NCBI GenBank assembly: GCA_038501195.1
Contig: JBBPUQ010000003.1
Coordinates: 1,690,501 to 1,754,500 of the forward strand
Reading direction: 5' to 3'
From: Nemania diffusa
Taxonomy: Eukaryota > Ascomycota > Sordariomycetes > Xylariales > Xylariaceae
Length of the DNA: 64,000 bases
Positions 11,001 to 19,066 of this stretch are shown in pieces. Every line of letters starts with the position of its first letter. Position 1 is the first letter of the stretch. Under the pieces are notes generated by a model. The model saw only the letters and a program-made list of their open reading frames with translations. It searched no databases and was not told the origin of the DNA. A program made the translations under genes and the position numbers.

Positions 11001-13834
11001 GACGTGGGTTTGTTTATTACTTATCCCGGCCAGCTGTAAAATTCATTCTCGATATTGTGGAAGAACAAACGAAAGCGAAGCAAAATAACAAGGCCAAAGC
11101 GCCCCGGCCTGCCTCTAACGCCTCGCGAGCTACGAAACGTGATGGCCAAGTTCATGAGACCAATGACGACATAGAATACCGAATTAAGCAAATCCTCAAA
11201 GATGGTCGGAAATACGTCAATGCGGAGAAATCTGGTGCATCCGAAGGCACCATTAATCCAAATATGGAGGACATCATAAGTGGTATTGCCGAGGATTTCG
11301 CCCCTCAAAACAGCTTTCATGTTCGGCTTATTGCGCCCCAAATTCAGCTCCAGAGTGATAAAAACAAGAAACATGTTATCTTGATAACAGCTAAGGGGAT
11401 GGAACTCAAAGTTGTGGAGGTCATGGAGAAGGCTCGGCTATCTGATCCTGTCAGCGGGCTAGTGCAGCGGCGGTTCTTACTTCGTATGGACAGTGCGCAG
11501 TTTTTTGTCACCCATCAAAAATGGTTCCTAGACCAGATCCTCTCGAAATATTCCGGGAATAGCTATGGGACGCCGTCTGGTTCTTCTTGGCCGCCGTGGG
11601 TTCCTATGGAGGTGATGTTTGATTTCAACTCCGACCCTTTCGGCTTTAAGCGTATTGTACAGAAAACCTCGGCCATGTTGAGATACGACAAATTCAACAC
11701 TCTTCGGCTAAAATATAACGACGAGGTTAACAATGTCGAAGGCGACACTCCGCCGATAGACTCCACCGAAAGCAGGATGGACAATCTCTGGGTAGAGTTC
11801 CCTCAGGCTCGAGCGCTATGTAATTCTTCCCAGTACTACGCTATGTACGTCATCGTGCTTGATTTGCTTCTGTACAGCGAGCCTTTGGAGAAGACCAGAA
11901 ATGAGCGATTAGAGAAAATTATGCTCGCGTCAGATTTCAGCGATTTACGTGGGACCCCTGAAATGGTCACCCAGCTACAGGAACGTATTCGAAATCTCGA
12001 GGAGATCAAGAGCCGCTTCCAGATCCACTCCAAGCACTTAGATAAAAAAGGCTGGGAGGATCGGCTGTTATTAGAACGAGACCTAGCAGCTAATGAGGAC
12101 GAATTGTTTTTCGTGATGAAAGCCATAACATCATCACAGAGAAAGTATGATGGCTCCCTACAAGCCAGCGCTCTCTTAAAATGGACTATTACTGCTAGAG
12201 ACATTGTTTGGCATCTCATTCAGGATAATCACGAACCTCTGGTCGAGCTTCAGTTGAAAGACGTCGAATACGATCGAACAGACAACTCGGACGGCTCGCA
12301 CATCAACTTAATGCAAGTTGGCAAGATCCTTGGCCTAAACCTAATGCCTAACGCTATCTATCCCGAAATGATCGGGCCCTATGTTGAGGATGAGAAGGGC
12401 CGCCCAACTGATATAAAAGACACACAAATGATTCGTGTATACTTTCACATGTTGGAAGCCATTGCTGGTATTCCTGTGATGGACCATTTTGAGGTAAACT
12501 TATTCCCGATGAAGATACAGCTAGAACGTGAGGTTGGCAAGAAGCTATTCCAGTATATCTTCCCCGAAATGGAAGATGCCGACGCCAACAATAACAACAA
12601 TCCAACCGGGACACCGTCTATTACGAGGACAAGTGATTCGAGATCCACCTTAGACACTTTGTTGGATGATTCTATGTCAGCCGCCTCTGATAAAGAGTCA
12701 CCCTTCAATACACGAGCCGGCTCATTAGAACTCCGCCTTCGTCCTACCCTGACTCTTGATTCACGCACACCTCAGGATGACGGAGATTCTAAAGTCAAGG
12801 CTGTCAGCATACACTCTGGAGAGGGAACCCACATGTTCCGATTATTTGGCGGCAAGTCGGCGACTAAAAAGCCGTCTTACGAATCTCTCCGAGCAAGCAA
12901 CATACCAAAGCCTGGTATTGTGCGAACTTCTACAGCAGCGTCTTTCACCAGTGAGAGCAAAAGGGGAGCACGCTTTGCACTTCCTCGAAGAGTCGGTACT
13001 TCAGAGGCCATCGAACCGTCAGATGATCTATCCAAGATGATCACGCGGGCCTCAAGTTACATGACTTTCGCCTACATCAAAATGCCCTCTGTCGTCCTGT
13101 GTCTCAGTTATAAAGGAAAAGGCGAACGCAATCTGGAGGACGTACACGACTTTGTGTTCAGGCTCCCTGCTATTGAATACCGCAACAAAACATGGTCTAA
13201 CCTCGATTTAGCAATGAACCTTAAAAACCATGTTATTAGGGCTCTTATTTCACACACTGGGGCCATCATCAGTAACAAGTTCAGTAAGCATCGGCCAACC
13301 ACGGCCCAGCAGAGCAAGCATCGCGAGTTAGCCACCAGCAGTGTCCTGCTCGCTACCCCATCCTTATCCAACACTGCAGACAATAGTGACGATTCGTCAA
13401 GCGTTGTTGCCATGAGTCCTGTTGACTATTCTCGCTCTCCACCGAGAAGCCTTCGGGATTACCAATCGAGTAGCTCCGTTCTCCAGCGATCAAATAGCAG
13501 GGGCTCTTCTATTGCATCTTCGTCAAACTCGTACAGCCGGAACGGAAGTGACTCCCGCAATGGCAACAATATGCTAGGTTCCTTCGGGATTACGCCGGGA
13601 AGTCGAGCAATGACTGGCCTCGGGATTGATATAGTACGGCCGAAGTCAAGCAGTAGTAGTCACTACCTAGAACCCGTGCGGCCAAGCACTAGTGGGAGCA
13701 TGATGAGTAACAATCAAGGCAGACGGAAATCCGCCGGTAGTGGATTTCTCAAGGGCAAACTGAATGCTCTGACCAACCGCCGTAAGGATAGGGAAGGGAG
13801 CGATTCAAAAGAGCAGAACCTAAGAGATGAGTAG
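5027..13834 (+). CDS. FMP27: FMP27/Hobbit (BLTP2-type) bridge-like lipid transfer protein, 2935 aa, single exon
   Basis: One uninterrupted frame of 2,936 codons including stop. The N-terminus (MALLDPTFVFGII...) has a hydrophobic segment at about residues 8-30, the expected membrane anchor, followed by the amphipathic, beta-rich repeat typical of chorein-like tube proteins. The two Pfam signature motifs are present: GFWDK at residues 1396-1400 and WPPW at 2188-2191, in the usual order. Family members (yeast Fmp27/Ypr117w, Drosophila Hobbit, human BLTP2) sit at ER-plasma membrane contacts and are thought to conduct phospholipid; the old name came from a mitochondrial proteome. The last 250 residues are Ser/Asn-rich and poorly conserved. 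Length is in line with filamentous ascomycete homologs and longer than the yeast protein (about 2,600). An 8.8 kb gene without any intron is notable among multi-exon neighbours, though I cannot exclude an in-frame stopless intron. Downstream SNF8 is convergent. Confidence 0.93.
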   Translation: MALLDPTFVFGIIVLLYLSSFVLFAILRIITGISIQRVGYFSLRRLAYTPRDGVKLEIRGLGLHLHRPTFSQPTWLSIVVSELAVTLDIKELEGQKSTPPIANENANENEKSKEKGVGGSQNEHSSPSKDAPEISLPRRATFEAPRSATWKQLTKLKERVKRLHRNVRWIRMVDVVATDSTIHVVDVGKVQCGSFTIALDTRRRLVDRARFFFQSKAEKKLQKQPAEWIMTLKSILFTAKGGEAIEVLDSATLNVHGFLYDNLDGLRDATIALKLGRVHVPYDDVQICVDRSKRLRSRQGSMRRQPDLLNISMDNVIREMDDPGSTDSDLMQTVSDSKEFVSSILRGIKEVQFAVSLVSLTKKVQTVRSTGSPLLLNASMKEVGIDLHRLDPKSPAHRMYFPANAIAHEALAAALSISVGLDDGHGKPERIAYVPMATTTVKTTLPSKTVELSEVRSAEERNANILFANSVVTSPCVDLDPKRLPVLLALLQPRPKPPKVRSQQRHRLISRLLPKANIKFSMHEPVIRIALPPVQKTDDPDDFDLIISSISSISLDLESFHSAVEDVHYSLASSMRMQTHHLYYQTTQGSRFDLIDTDSFDLKIQLSAAPDVHVVANGHLQTFAIRMTRPEITKGIRQILHQLKLKVEPDKRATSKTPRPQNLLRALPQWLLHFSVQVDDFSAEITGVDNDFPGTTRGVVLQVDTWSAEYRAQRMNHVRQRPLSRRRAASRSLVPDPEILNSVSTPSSPRRKLQHEGDGRRIAIHIRGLEAFIMEAPEKWEVEPFIHMPRFEVAFSTHSDAHNPILHVHSHLRTLLIQYSLFRHYSVGVAIMVLRRAFTKDPQHSTPSSPQSSQSPIALLSPESPWSSSADAFPKLLKELVTVDCKAVLIQIKAEMPADPPLMLQIYGMEAGRHRWSPPYFTSKLIRLYAGAPRMPGVWARIASIKSFRLDYRESRRKASNGSFQDDKMVDIVAEAIRLAVPHELIINKISDNFINVFKASQQLHHRFKTGTNEYILDKSPEKPKTMPKLSIRTRNLMFELEDGAFEWKLGIIYRAGRVEQQQRIAREDAFRVKVKKIQDEEMKKDSTRFRNHSAMARGRGTNAWGRSKSEDRLTQHIRDERSRSETPRSRNPRYDPESIRDMTGNAHITIQDARAKLHEHNAQSWKKRIDSHISKARQGAQELRSLFWGSDHVPDDLEDTERILEVPQRPALMATTISELHILIDKPSFPLQQLPEFLHQVGKGMPKDMQYSLLIPMNIQIAMGEAKVTLRDYPLPLLHVPALRPGQPSKLPALSLKTDFVIAEEYRGHEASRRIRVQITPPSNLEPGMPNGSFAIDVRRTIGPVKSYSDMYVDLNTANPTRITWGPSYQPAIQDMMMVIESFTKPQLDPSERVGFWDKIRLNFHSRVRVEWREDGDVHLALKGSRDPYAIVGNGAGFLMCWRNNVKWNVHTEDDPKRFMTVDSGEYVLAVPDFSHYAREEARGIHENETTTSDSSHKTSVAFKKVIMKLSGNVQWMAGLVFERAIVNGERDFSFKPHYDVILKAPNYAKSHSKTAPYDAFHGFRSQHIHLSIAVRAPIDRDWTSSELQPPTRSYNTVHLTPRFFTHFFAWWSLFSGPMSLPIRQGSLWPGREKNSKKFGRHLGTIKYNLLLAPLFLSHIYKHKDAENYSENDVSATGIKVRFDSFMLDIHQRREEFNTQDVGIKSAKSNSRTTGMKIHAAQLDLLSADVRAVSASIRGTTTEAVKRNSLSTLLTQQSLVDAADLSHFTIPDRDFSWIDMDDFVELDWILPSEANPDTKILPLAFSPRVTYFRQTDIAGTIDGDPDRTSPFGNEPTHFCIMSQDDDPRRVQSQLIQSRLDQLDNQITNNISNVSDAESRMGKDPDVRVEYESLNKHTGVLRDKRSFMESMLHQMAYKITTSDQQNIPGDDKNLDQRSENSVETGMGGMKVPSGAEFASDFKNRFVVHNIQLKWNNLLRNIILRYSHQVSQRRGFVYYLSRPAVKFILDIVEEQTKAKQNNKAKAPRPASNASRATKRDGQVHETNDDIEYRIKQILKDGRKYVNAEKSGASEGTINPNMEDIISGIAEDFAPQNSFHVRLIAPQIQLQSDKNKKHVILITAKGMELKVVEVMEKARLSDPVSGLVQRRFLLRMDSAQFFVTHQKWFLDQILSKYSGNSYGTPSGSSWPPWVPMEVMFDFNSDPFGFKRIVQKTSAMLRYDKFNTLRLKYNDEVNNVEGDTPPIDSTESRMDNLWVEFPQARALCNSSQYYAMYVIVLDLLLYSEPLEKTRNERLEKIMLASDFSDLRGTPEMVTQLQERIRNLEEIKSRFQIHSKHLDKKGWEDRLLLERDLAANEDELFFVMKAITSSQRKYDGSLQASALLKWTITARDIVWHLIQDNHEPLVELQLKDVEYDRTDNSDGSHINLMQVGKILGLNLMPNAIYPEMIGPYVEDEKGRPTDIKDTQMIRVYFHMLEAIAGIPVMDHFEVNLFPMKIQLEREVGKKLFQYIFPEMEDADANNNNNPTGTPSITRTSDSRSTLDTLLDDSMSAASDKESPFNTRAGSLELRLRPTLTLDSRTPQDDGDSKVKAVSIHSGEGTHMFRLFGGKSATKKPSYESLRASNIPKPGIVRTSTAASFTSESKRGARFALPRRVGTSEAIEPSDDLSKMITRASSYMTFAYIKMPSVVLCLSYKGKGERNLEDVHDFVFRLPAIEYRNKTWSNLDLAMNLKNHVIRALISHTGAIISNKFSKHRPTTAQQSKHRELATSSVLLATPSLSNTADNSDDSSSVVAMSPVDYSRSPPRSLRDYQSSSSVLQRSNSRGSSIASSSNSYSRNGSDSRNGNNMLGSFGITPGSRAMTGLGIDIVRPKSSSSSHYLEPVRPSTSGSMMSNNQGRRKSAGSGFLKGKLNALTNRRKDREGSDSKEQNLRDE

Positions 13835-15102
13835 ACTCGACGCCAATCGGTTCATCACACTAGCCAGGAGCGCTTTATGGTTTAATTTGGCAATACCTTT
13901 GCCAGCCTAGTCCAGGCAAGTTGCTTATACATGCATAGATCGGGCGCAGCTATATTTGCGCAGGCCAAGGATATTCATGGGACTCGCTTTGCTTTGGGCG
14001 TAGCGATCAAATATGCATGACATCGGAGTAGGTTGGGGTCATCATGGTGTTTTCAATCGTTCGTTTTCTCTGCATTATGTTTCCTGTCTGTTTTCGGCAG
14101 CGATTCCCATTCACCAATACCTACTGCTCGCTTTATTCTAACCTTTTTGTATTGTTTCTTCTTCATTTGAACATTCAGAGCAGCACACAACACCTATATA
14201 GATCCAGAGATGGGAATCGCATAGAGAGGAAGCGAAACTACCACTGATCCCCCCAGGTATACTATTCTCGTCAATATTTTTGCCGGGGCCCTCTGGTAGC
14301 CTCCTAATAGGGAGCACGCCGATCCGAGGACGATAATGAAATGGGGAAGAGAAATGTATTATTGTACACAAGAGCTTCGGGCTTACTTTCGGCTCAAGGG
14401 TATTACATTCAGAGTCAGACGCCAGCCAGTACATTAGCGTTAAATATATAAACAGATCCATATTCTTAACCATTTCCCTTAACCGAAGTGTTGGTGGACA
14501 GATTCATCAACAACTATGCACCAAGAGCTTCGGAGAGATCTTGTGCGCTCCCATATCTCGTCTGAGTGTACAGTAATGTGCCAGTAGTGGCATCTCTTCT
14601 TTTTCTCACTGCTAATTATCACATCGAGTTTCTAATTAGGTTTCTAATTATAATACTCTCTCTGCTGTATCGTCGACGGTTTCTAGAATTGGGAAGTATG
14701 GAGGTGCAAAGATGGATTCAATATACTTCGCTAGCTATCTCTATCAATCTTGTGTCCCCTCCAAGCATCTAATGTCGAGCAAGGACAAGCAACCATACAA
14801 GTATCTGCTTAGATAGTACGCTGTAAACATCCGCTTAGGGTATTATACTATGCCCAAATCCAAGTTCAGCAAATGCCAATATATGCCGAGACATCTCCCC
14901 CGAGTTGTCATTTTGCTGGCTAGGAGGATCCCTCCAACCCGACTTGAATTCGATATCTTAACGAAGGCAAGGTTACGATATTAATGTCGCAAGGCCTCGT
15001 ATGCTAGGTTAAACATGGGCAAAGTCCGGCTTATGGCATTTCGCCATCTTGCTCTTTATGACTTAGCCTACGTAAGTTTAGTGTAGTACGGCGCCATCGC
15101 CC
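13835..15102. other. Convergent intergenic region, FMP27 and SNF8 3' ends
   Basis: About 1.27 kb between two converging stop codons. It must hold both 3' UTRs and terminators. Several open frames of 60-110 codons occur, none with recognisable protein character. No repeat, RNA gene or mobile element was recognised. Confidence 0.6.
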
Positions 15103-15986
15103 TCATCCAGCTGTCCCAACCCCATCGGAAGAATCCATTATAATAAAACCAGGGCTCCAGTATTCCCATTCGGGTGCCTGCTTATCGACCCAGAGCATGC
15201 CCTCGCCTAGCAGGTCTTCGACAGCGGTCTGTGCTCGAGCCCTCGTCCAGCGCAGATTGACCATTAGCATGGAGACGCTGACATAGCCTAGAACCTGGGC
15301 GGCCTCAAGAACGGCACTTTGGTCCGTGTTTAGTTCCTTTGGCACCGATCGTATATATGACTTGTTGCCAACTTTAATGACCGAGTAGCTAGAGCCGAGA
15401 GGCTTCAGCGTGGCCACTGCCCGAAGTACGTCGTCTCTAATAACCGCATCAGCAGGGCAGCCCACATCGACTCACACAAATTTGTCTGTCACGGGAAGAT
15501 CAGAGTGGCGCAGCGCGGATATGGGACCACGTACTCTGTAACCTCGGGAGCGCCTTCCATGCGGCCCTTCATAACCCTATCGCTGAGCTCGCGGACGCCG
15601 ATCAGGCCGCCGTTCTCGCCGCGGGTGGCGCTACAGACCTCGACGACGCGGACGGCGAGCTCAAAGTAGAAGTCGTTGACGGTGCGGCCCAGGAGCTGGG
15701 CCCAGATGCTCCCGCCGCCGTTAGAAGACGACGGGGAAGAAGAAGCGAGAGGGTCGACGCCGATGGCGGCGCACATGCGCGCGAACTGGGCGCGGAAGGA
15801 GGGGTTCGACCGGATGTCGCGCGCGTGGGTCTGCGCGAACTGCTGCAGCACGGAGCGGAAGACGGCCAGCTGGTTCTCGAGGGCCTGCGCGTTGGTGCTG
15901 CGCAGCGAGCTCCCGTGCGAGGCGAACTGCGCCGAGGTCAGGCGGGAGCGGTCGAAGGCCGCGAGGCCGACGCCCTTGCGCGACAT
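15103..15986 (-). CDS. SNF8: SNF8/VPS22, ESCRT-II subunit (2 exons, 261 aa)
   Basis: Exon 1 is 15535-15986 and exon 2 is 15103-15436, with a 98 bp intron (donor GTACGT, acceptor TTATTAG) that restores the junction APEVTE-DDVLRAVATL. The protein starts MSRKGVGLAAFDR and carries the EAP30-family landmarks: RSNPSFRAQFARMCAAIGVDP, the Gly-rich insert before LLGRTVNDFYFELAVR, ENGGLIGV, LGSSYSVIKVG with YIRSVPKELN, and the tail LLGEGMLWVDKQAPEWEYW. These make up the two winged-helix domains of Vps22. Total length matches the family (about 230-260). ESCRT-II acts on endosomes, linking ESCRT-I to ESCRT-III for sorting of ubiquitinated cargo into multivesicular bodies. The first exon is strikingly GC-rich compared with the AT-rich DNA just upstream of the gene. 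Confidence 0.93.
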
Positions 15987-16030
15987 TTCCTGGTTCCTGG
16001 CGGTTCCGCTGGCTTGTCTGAGGTGCGGGG

Positions 16031-16062
<32 letters not shown>

Positions 16063-16078
16063 CGTGTGCGTGTATATA
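16031..16078. repeat. (TA)n(TG)n microsatellite upstream of SNF8
   Basis: A run of TA dinucleotides (16031-16042) passes into about ten TG units and then TGCGTG/TATA words. It lies about 45 bp upstream of the SNF8 start codon, so probably in its leader or promoter, and marks the sharp change from GC-rich coding to AT-rich DNA. Confidence 0.9.
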
Positions 16079-16889
16079 GTTGTGTATTTATATGGGTTGA
16101 GGGAGTCTGTCTGTCTCGACCCCTAACCTATGTAGAATCCTTACGTAGTCAAACCCGTAGTATATAACGGTATTCTCGAAGCTGTAGGGGTTCTCAAATT
16201 ACGCGGATCTACTCTCAATAAATTGATAGGAATTAGTTCTCTATGTCATTCGTGTGTGACTATAATATATTATTTGTTAAGTTGTATGTTCGTAAAGTGC
16301 ATTTGAAGTCATAACTGCTGCTAAACGTAAAGAAGAGATAAGGTCTTGTTCAGGCAGGCTTAAAGCGGCATGTACGGTCGCCCACAGCTCTTATTGGGTG
16401 GGTCATACATCCCGTAGCAACAGCAACACCTTAAAAAATAAATAAATTATGATTAAATTGCCCGTTTAATTATACATCTAACGAGCCTAGTTACAGCTAT
16501 ATAGATTATATATCTCTCGCAAGCTCAATATATGCATACTTTCATACATATAGATATTATAGATTAAACCACGATAATGCAGCTAAAAACAATAATACCC
16601 CGCAATATAGTAGATACCCTAGTGGCGAAAATAGTGGATTTCAGTAGTAATGGCTCAAATTTCACTGTCAAACAAACGAGAGGCATCTCATATTCATCAA
16701 GTTAAACAAAATTGCATAATCTCCAAAAGGAAAATAGGACTCTGACCATTTTATTTTCACCCGGATTTCTTTTATCCTAGAGAGCGACTTGAGAGTCGCA
16801 TTATAACATGGCCGCTGTCAGGTATCAGGAGGATTACGAGATCGCGAAGTTACCATCTCGAGGAAGTATCTCCTACGGTCCGGTAGATA
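16079..16889. other. AT-rich gene-free DNA
   Basis: Strongly AT-rich with many TATA/ATTA words and no coding frame that can be supported. Together with 17.6-18.2 kb it flanks the DUF6546 relic, and looks like decayed, possibly RIP-affected sequence, although no RIP index was computed. Confidence 0.55.
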
Positions 16890-17594
16890 TTTAATGGTCT
16901 ATTCGCCTTTGTCCCTTTTGCGACTTCCATGAACGCAGTGTGCCATGTAGCCAGCTTGGTAAGCAAAAGCCTAATAAGTTCCAGGTTCGACATCTGGTAT
17001 TCTGATTTTGTGTGAGAGGAATTAGTCATAGATTTCATACAGTTTAGTAGCGCTCTTCCTCGTGATATAAGTCAAGCTGGAGCATCTCGCAGCATCTTTC
17101 ATCGTAGTTGCTAGCCACTTCTTCGAAATAGAGCCCTCTTGGGAGTGGCCAAACCTAGCCTCGCTTGTGATTACTTCAAAATTACTTTCACCTAGCAAGA
17201 ATTCGGTGAAAATTGGGTCTATGCTTCGGACAGTAGCAGCGGAAGCTATGAAGATGCCACAACTGGAAATAATGGAAATTTGGAACGGACAAAAAGGCTT
17301 GGCGGCGCTCTTCAAGTATCATGCATTCCGCGATAGACGGCGGGCTATAATTACAGGAGAGGCACGTGGGAATTGACCATGGAACCATCGACAATACTGG
17401 CTTGGGAAGCCGTTGTAAATCAAAATAGCGGTTGGAAACTCGATCTGGTTCAGGAACGGCTGGATAAAGCTACTATTAAGTCTCACGGTGATGCAATTTA
17501 CTACCTAATGCTTCCAAGCCAGGTTATTCGATCCATCTCGTTGCAGCAGATCCTGATAGAACAGAAAGCCCTAGAGGGCGTGGAGATCGTATAA
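16890..17594 (+). pseudogene. Broken DUF6546 (F-box-associated type) gene relic
   Basis: The plus strand encodes, in pieces, the C-terminal pattern that I recognise from DUF6546 proteins, which are abundant and usually uncharacterised in filamentous ascomycetes. Frame A (17071-17374) reads LEHLAASFIVVASHFFE, PSWEWPNLASLVITSKLLSP, then KMPQLEIMEIWNG. Frame B (ending at the TAA/TAG at 17594) reads GTWELTMEPSTILAWEAVV and TIKSHGDAIYYLMLPSQVI, the hallmark end of the family. The two frames overlap near 17353 and would join through one missing base. A further in-frame TAA lies at 17068-17070, just before LEHL, with a different frame upstream. The 5' part (about 16890-17060) is only faintly similar (a GLFAFVPFATSMNAV stretch). 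No intact start is seen. The gene is not functional as it stands; it may be a decayed paralog. Stops and indels could be checked against relatives. Confidence 0.62.
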
Positions 17595-18254
17595 TACCGA
17601 ACGAATTATAAGAACCTAGTTTTAGGAGTGGGAAGATTCCTATAGTTAGGTACAACATACTGATACATTTTTGCTATGATTAGGAAGTTTCAAGTTTAAG
17701 ATAACAGGATATTTTTAGTAGTAGGCCCTCTTTATACAAAACTACAGCTTGAAAAGGGAGGAAATGGATGGAATAGGTGCAAGAAAGGTGCGATATATTA
17801 TATGCGAGGCTAGTAGCCAGTTCCTGACCATAGTTAAGAGTTAAGACACTTTTAATCGGCCTCTGTGTAATAAGCGATTAGGTATAAATTATCTGAGGTA
17901 TTTGGTCCTTATTGCAACTGCTTACAAAGATATACGCTAGTACTATATGAGGTAGTAAGCTACGTACCTAGATAGGAAGGTTCGGTATATCTTCGGCAGG
18001 CGATAACAGAACAATATCCCCCAATCAATTCATTCACTGACAGAGCCGATACAGAACAAGCCACATTTGTTTAAGCCACCTGCCGGCGAGACCCAGGCAA
18101 AAAAAAGCGCCCACCAAAACGCACAAATCGCTTCTCCACCACCACGACCACGAAAATTCCTGAAGCTGAAGTTCGCTCGCTGCGTTTCCACATCGACAAG
18201 CCCAGTTTCGCTCTCAGCCCGCACAACACCATAATCTCGAGAGAAACCGCCAAA
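17595..18254. other. AT-rich spacer and RPS16 promoter
   Basis: The first part continues the AT-rich DNA; from about 18030 composition becomes C-rich on the plus strand (many CACCACC and pyrimidine words), as expected for the leader of a highly expressed ribosomal protein gene. No other gene is seen. Confidence 0.5.
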
Positions 18255-19066
18255 ATGGCCTCGTCTCAATCAGTTCGTACGTACACACTGTTCCTCTCGC
18301 TCGAGTCTCGAAAACTATTATTCGAGGCCAAGACGAAGACGAAGAATATATTTGCTGACTAGGCGCATGTGTAGAGTGCTTCGGCGTACGACCTCCCGAC
18401 CCCCCCGAAATTTGAACGTGATGTGATATAGTAGCAGAGATGCTGACGGAATTTGCGATGCAGAAGAAGAAGTCTGCCACAGCAGTTGCGGTATGGCCAA
18501 CAAGCTTCCTGATTTCACATGACAGACGGAAATACTGATAGGATGTGACAGGCCTGCAAGGCTGGCTCCGGCTTGATCAAGGTCAACGGTACATCAAGTC
18601 CAGATGATTCGCCTACGAATTGACCGCAGTTCTAATGCTTCGCGATTCCAGGAAAGCCCCTCAGCCTCGTCGAGCCCGCCGTCCTCCGCTTCAAGGTCTA
18701 CGAGCCCCTACTCGTCATCGGCCTTGATAAGTTCGCCAACGTCGATATCCGCGTTCGCGTGACCGGAGGTGGTCAGACCAGCCAGGTTTACGCCGTCCGA
18801 CAGGCCATCAGCAAGGTAAATGCGACATGGTTGATTTGACACTCGTCAACCCAACCCGAATTACGAGAGAATACGAACTGACCTACGAAAACTAGGCCCT
18901 GATCGCCTACTACCAGAAATTCGTCGATGAACACAGCAAGAACCTGCTAAAGCAGGCCCTAGTCCAGTTCGACCGTACCCTCCTAGTCGCCGATAACCGA
19001 CGATGTGAACCCAAGAAGTTCGGTGGTCCGGGTGCCCGTGCCCGGTACCAGAAGTCTTACCGTTAA
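18255..19066 (+). CDS. RPS16: Ribosomal protein S16 (uS9), 143 aa, six exons including an 11-nt exon
   Basis: Exons are read as 18255-18276 (22 nt), 18375-18385 (11 nt), 18464-18490 (27 nt), 18552-18588 (37 nt), 18652-18815 and 18896-19066. They join to 432 nt, i.e. 143 residues, the exact length of yeast Rps16. The product begins [20 protein letters not shown], continues [15 protein letters not shown] and [20 protein letters not shown], and ends with the invariant uS9 tail [11 protein letters not shown], whose last residues reach the ribosomal P-site tRNA. Every junction restores the conserved protein, which is why the tiny exons are trusted. One unusual residue: the family mostly has AVAHCKAG, here AVAACKAG. 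uS9 is a small-subunit core protein. Expect high constitutive expression; introns are 61-98 bp with CTGAC-type branch words (clear in introns 2 and 5). Confidence 0.94.

Noticed and set aside
5386..13413. Numerous 60-210-codon frames antisense or out of phase within FMP27
   Set aside because: They overlap the strongly supported 2,935-codon gene and show no independent protein character.
18386..18463. C/D-box snoRNA in RPS16 intron 2
   Set aside because: GTGATGT and CTGA-like words are present, but the CTGA is part of a normal branch-point word (GCTGAC) and there is no terminal stem; the intron is also short.
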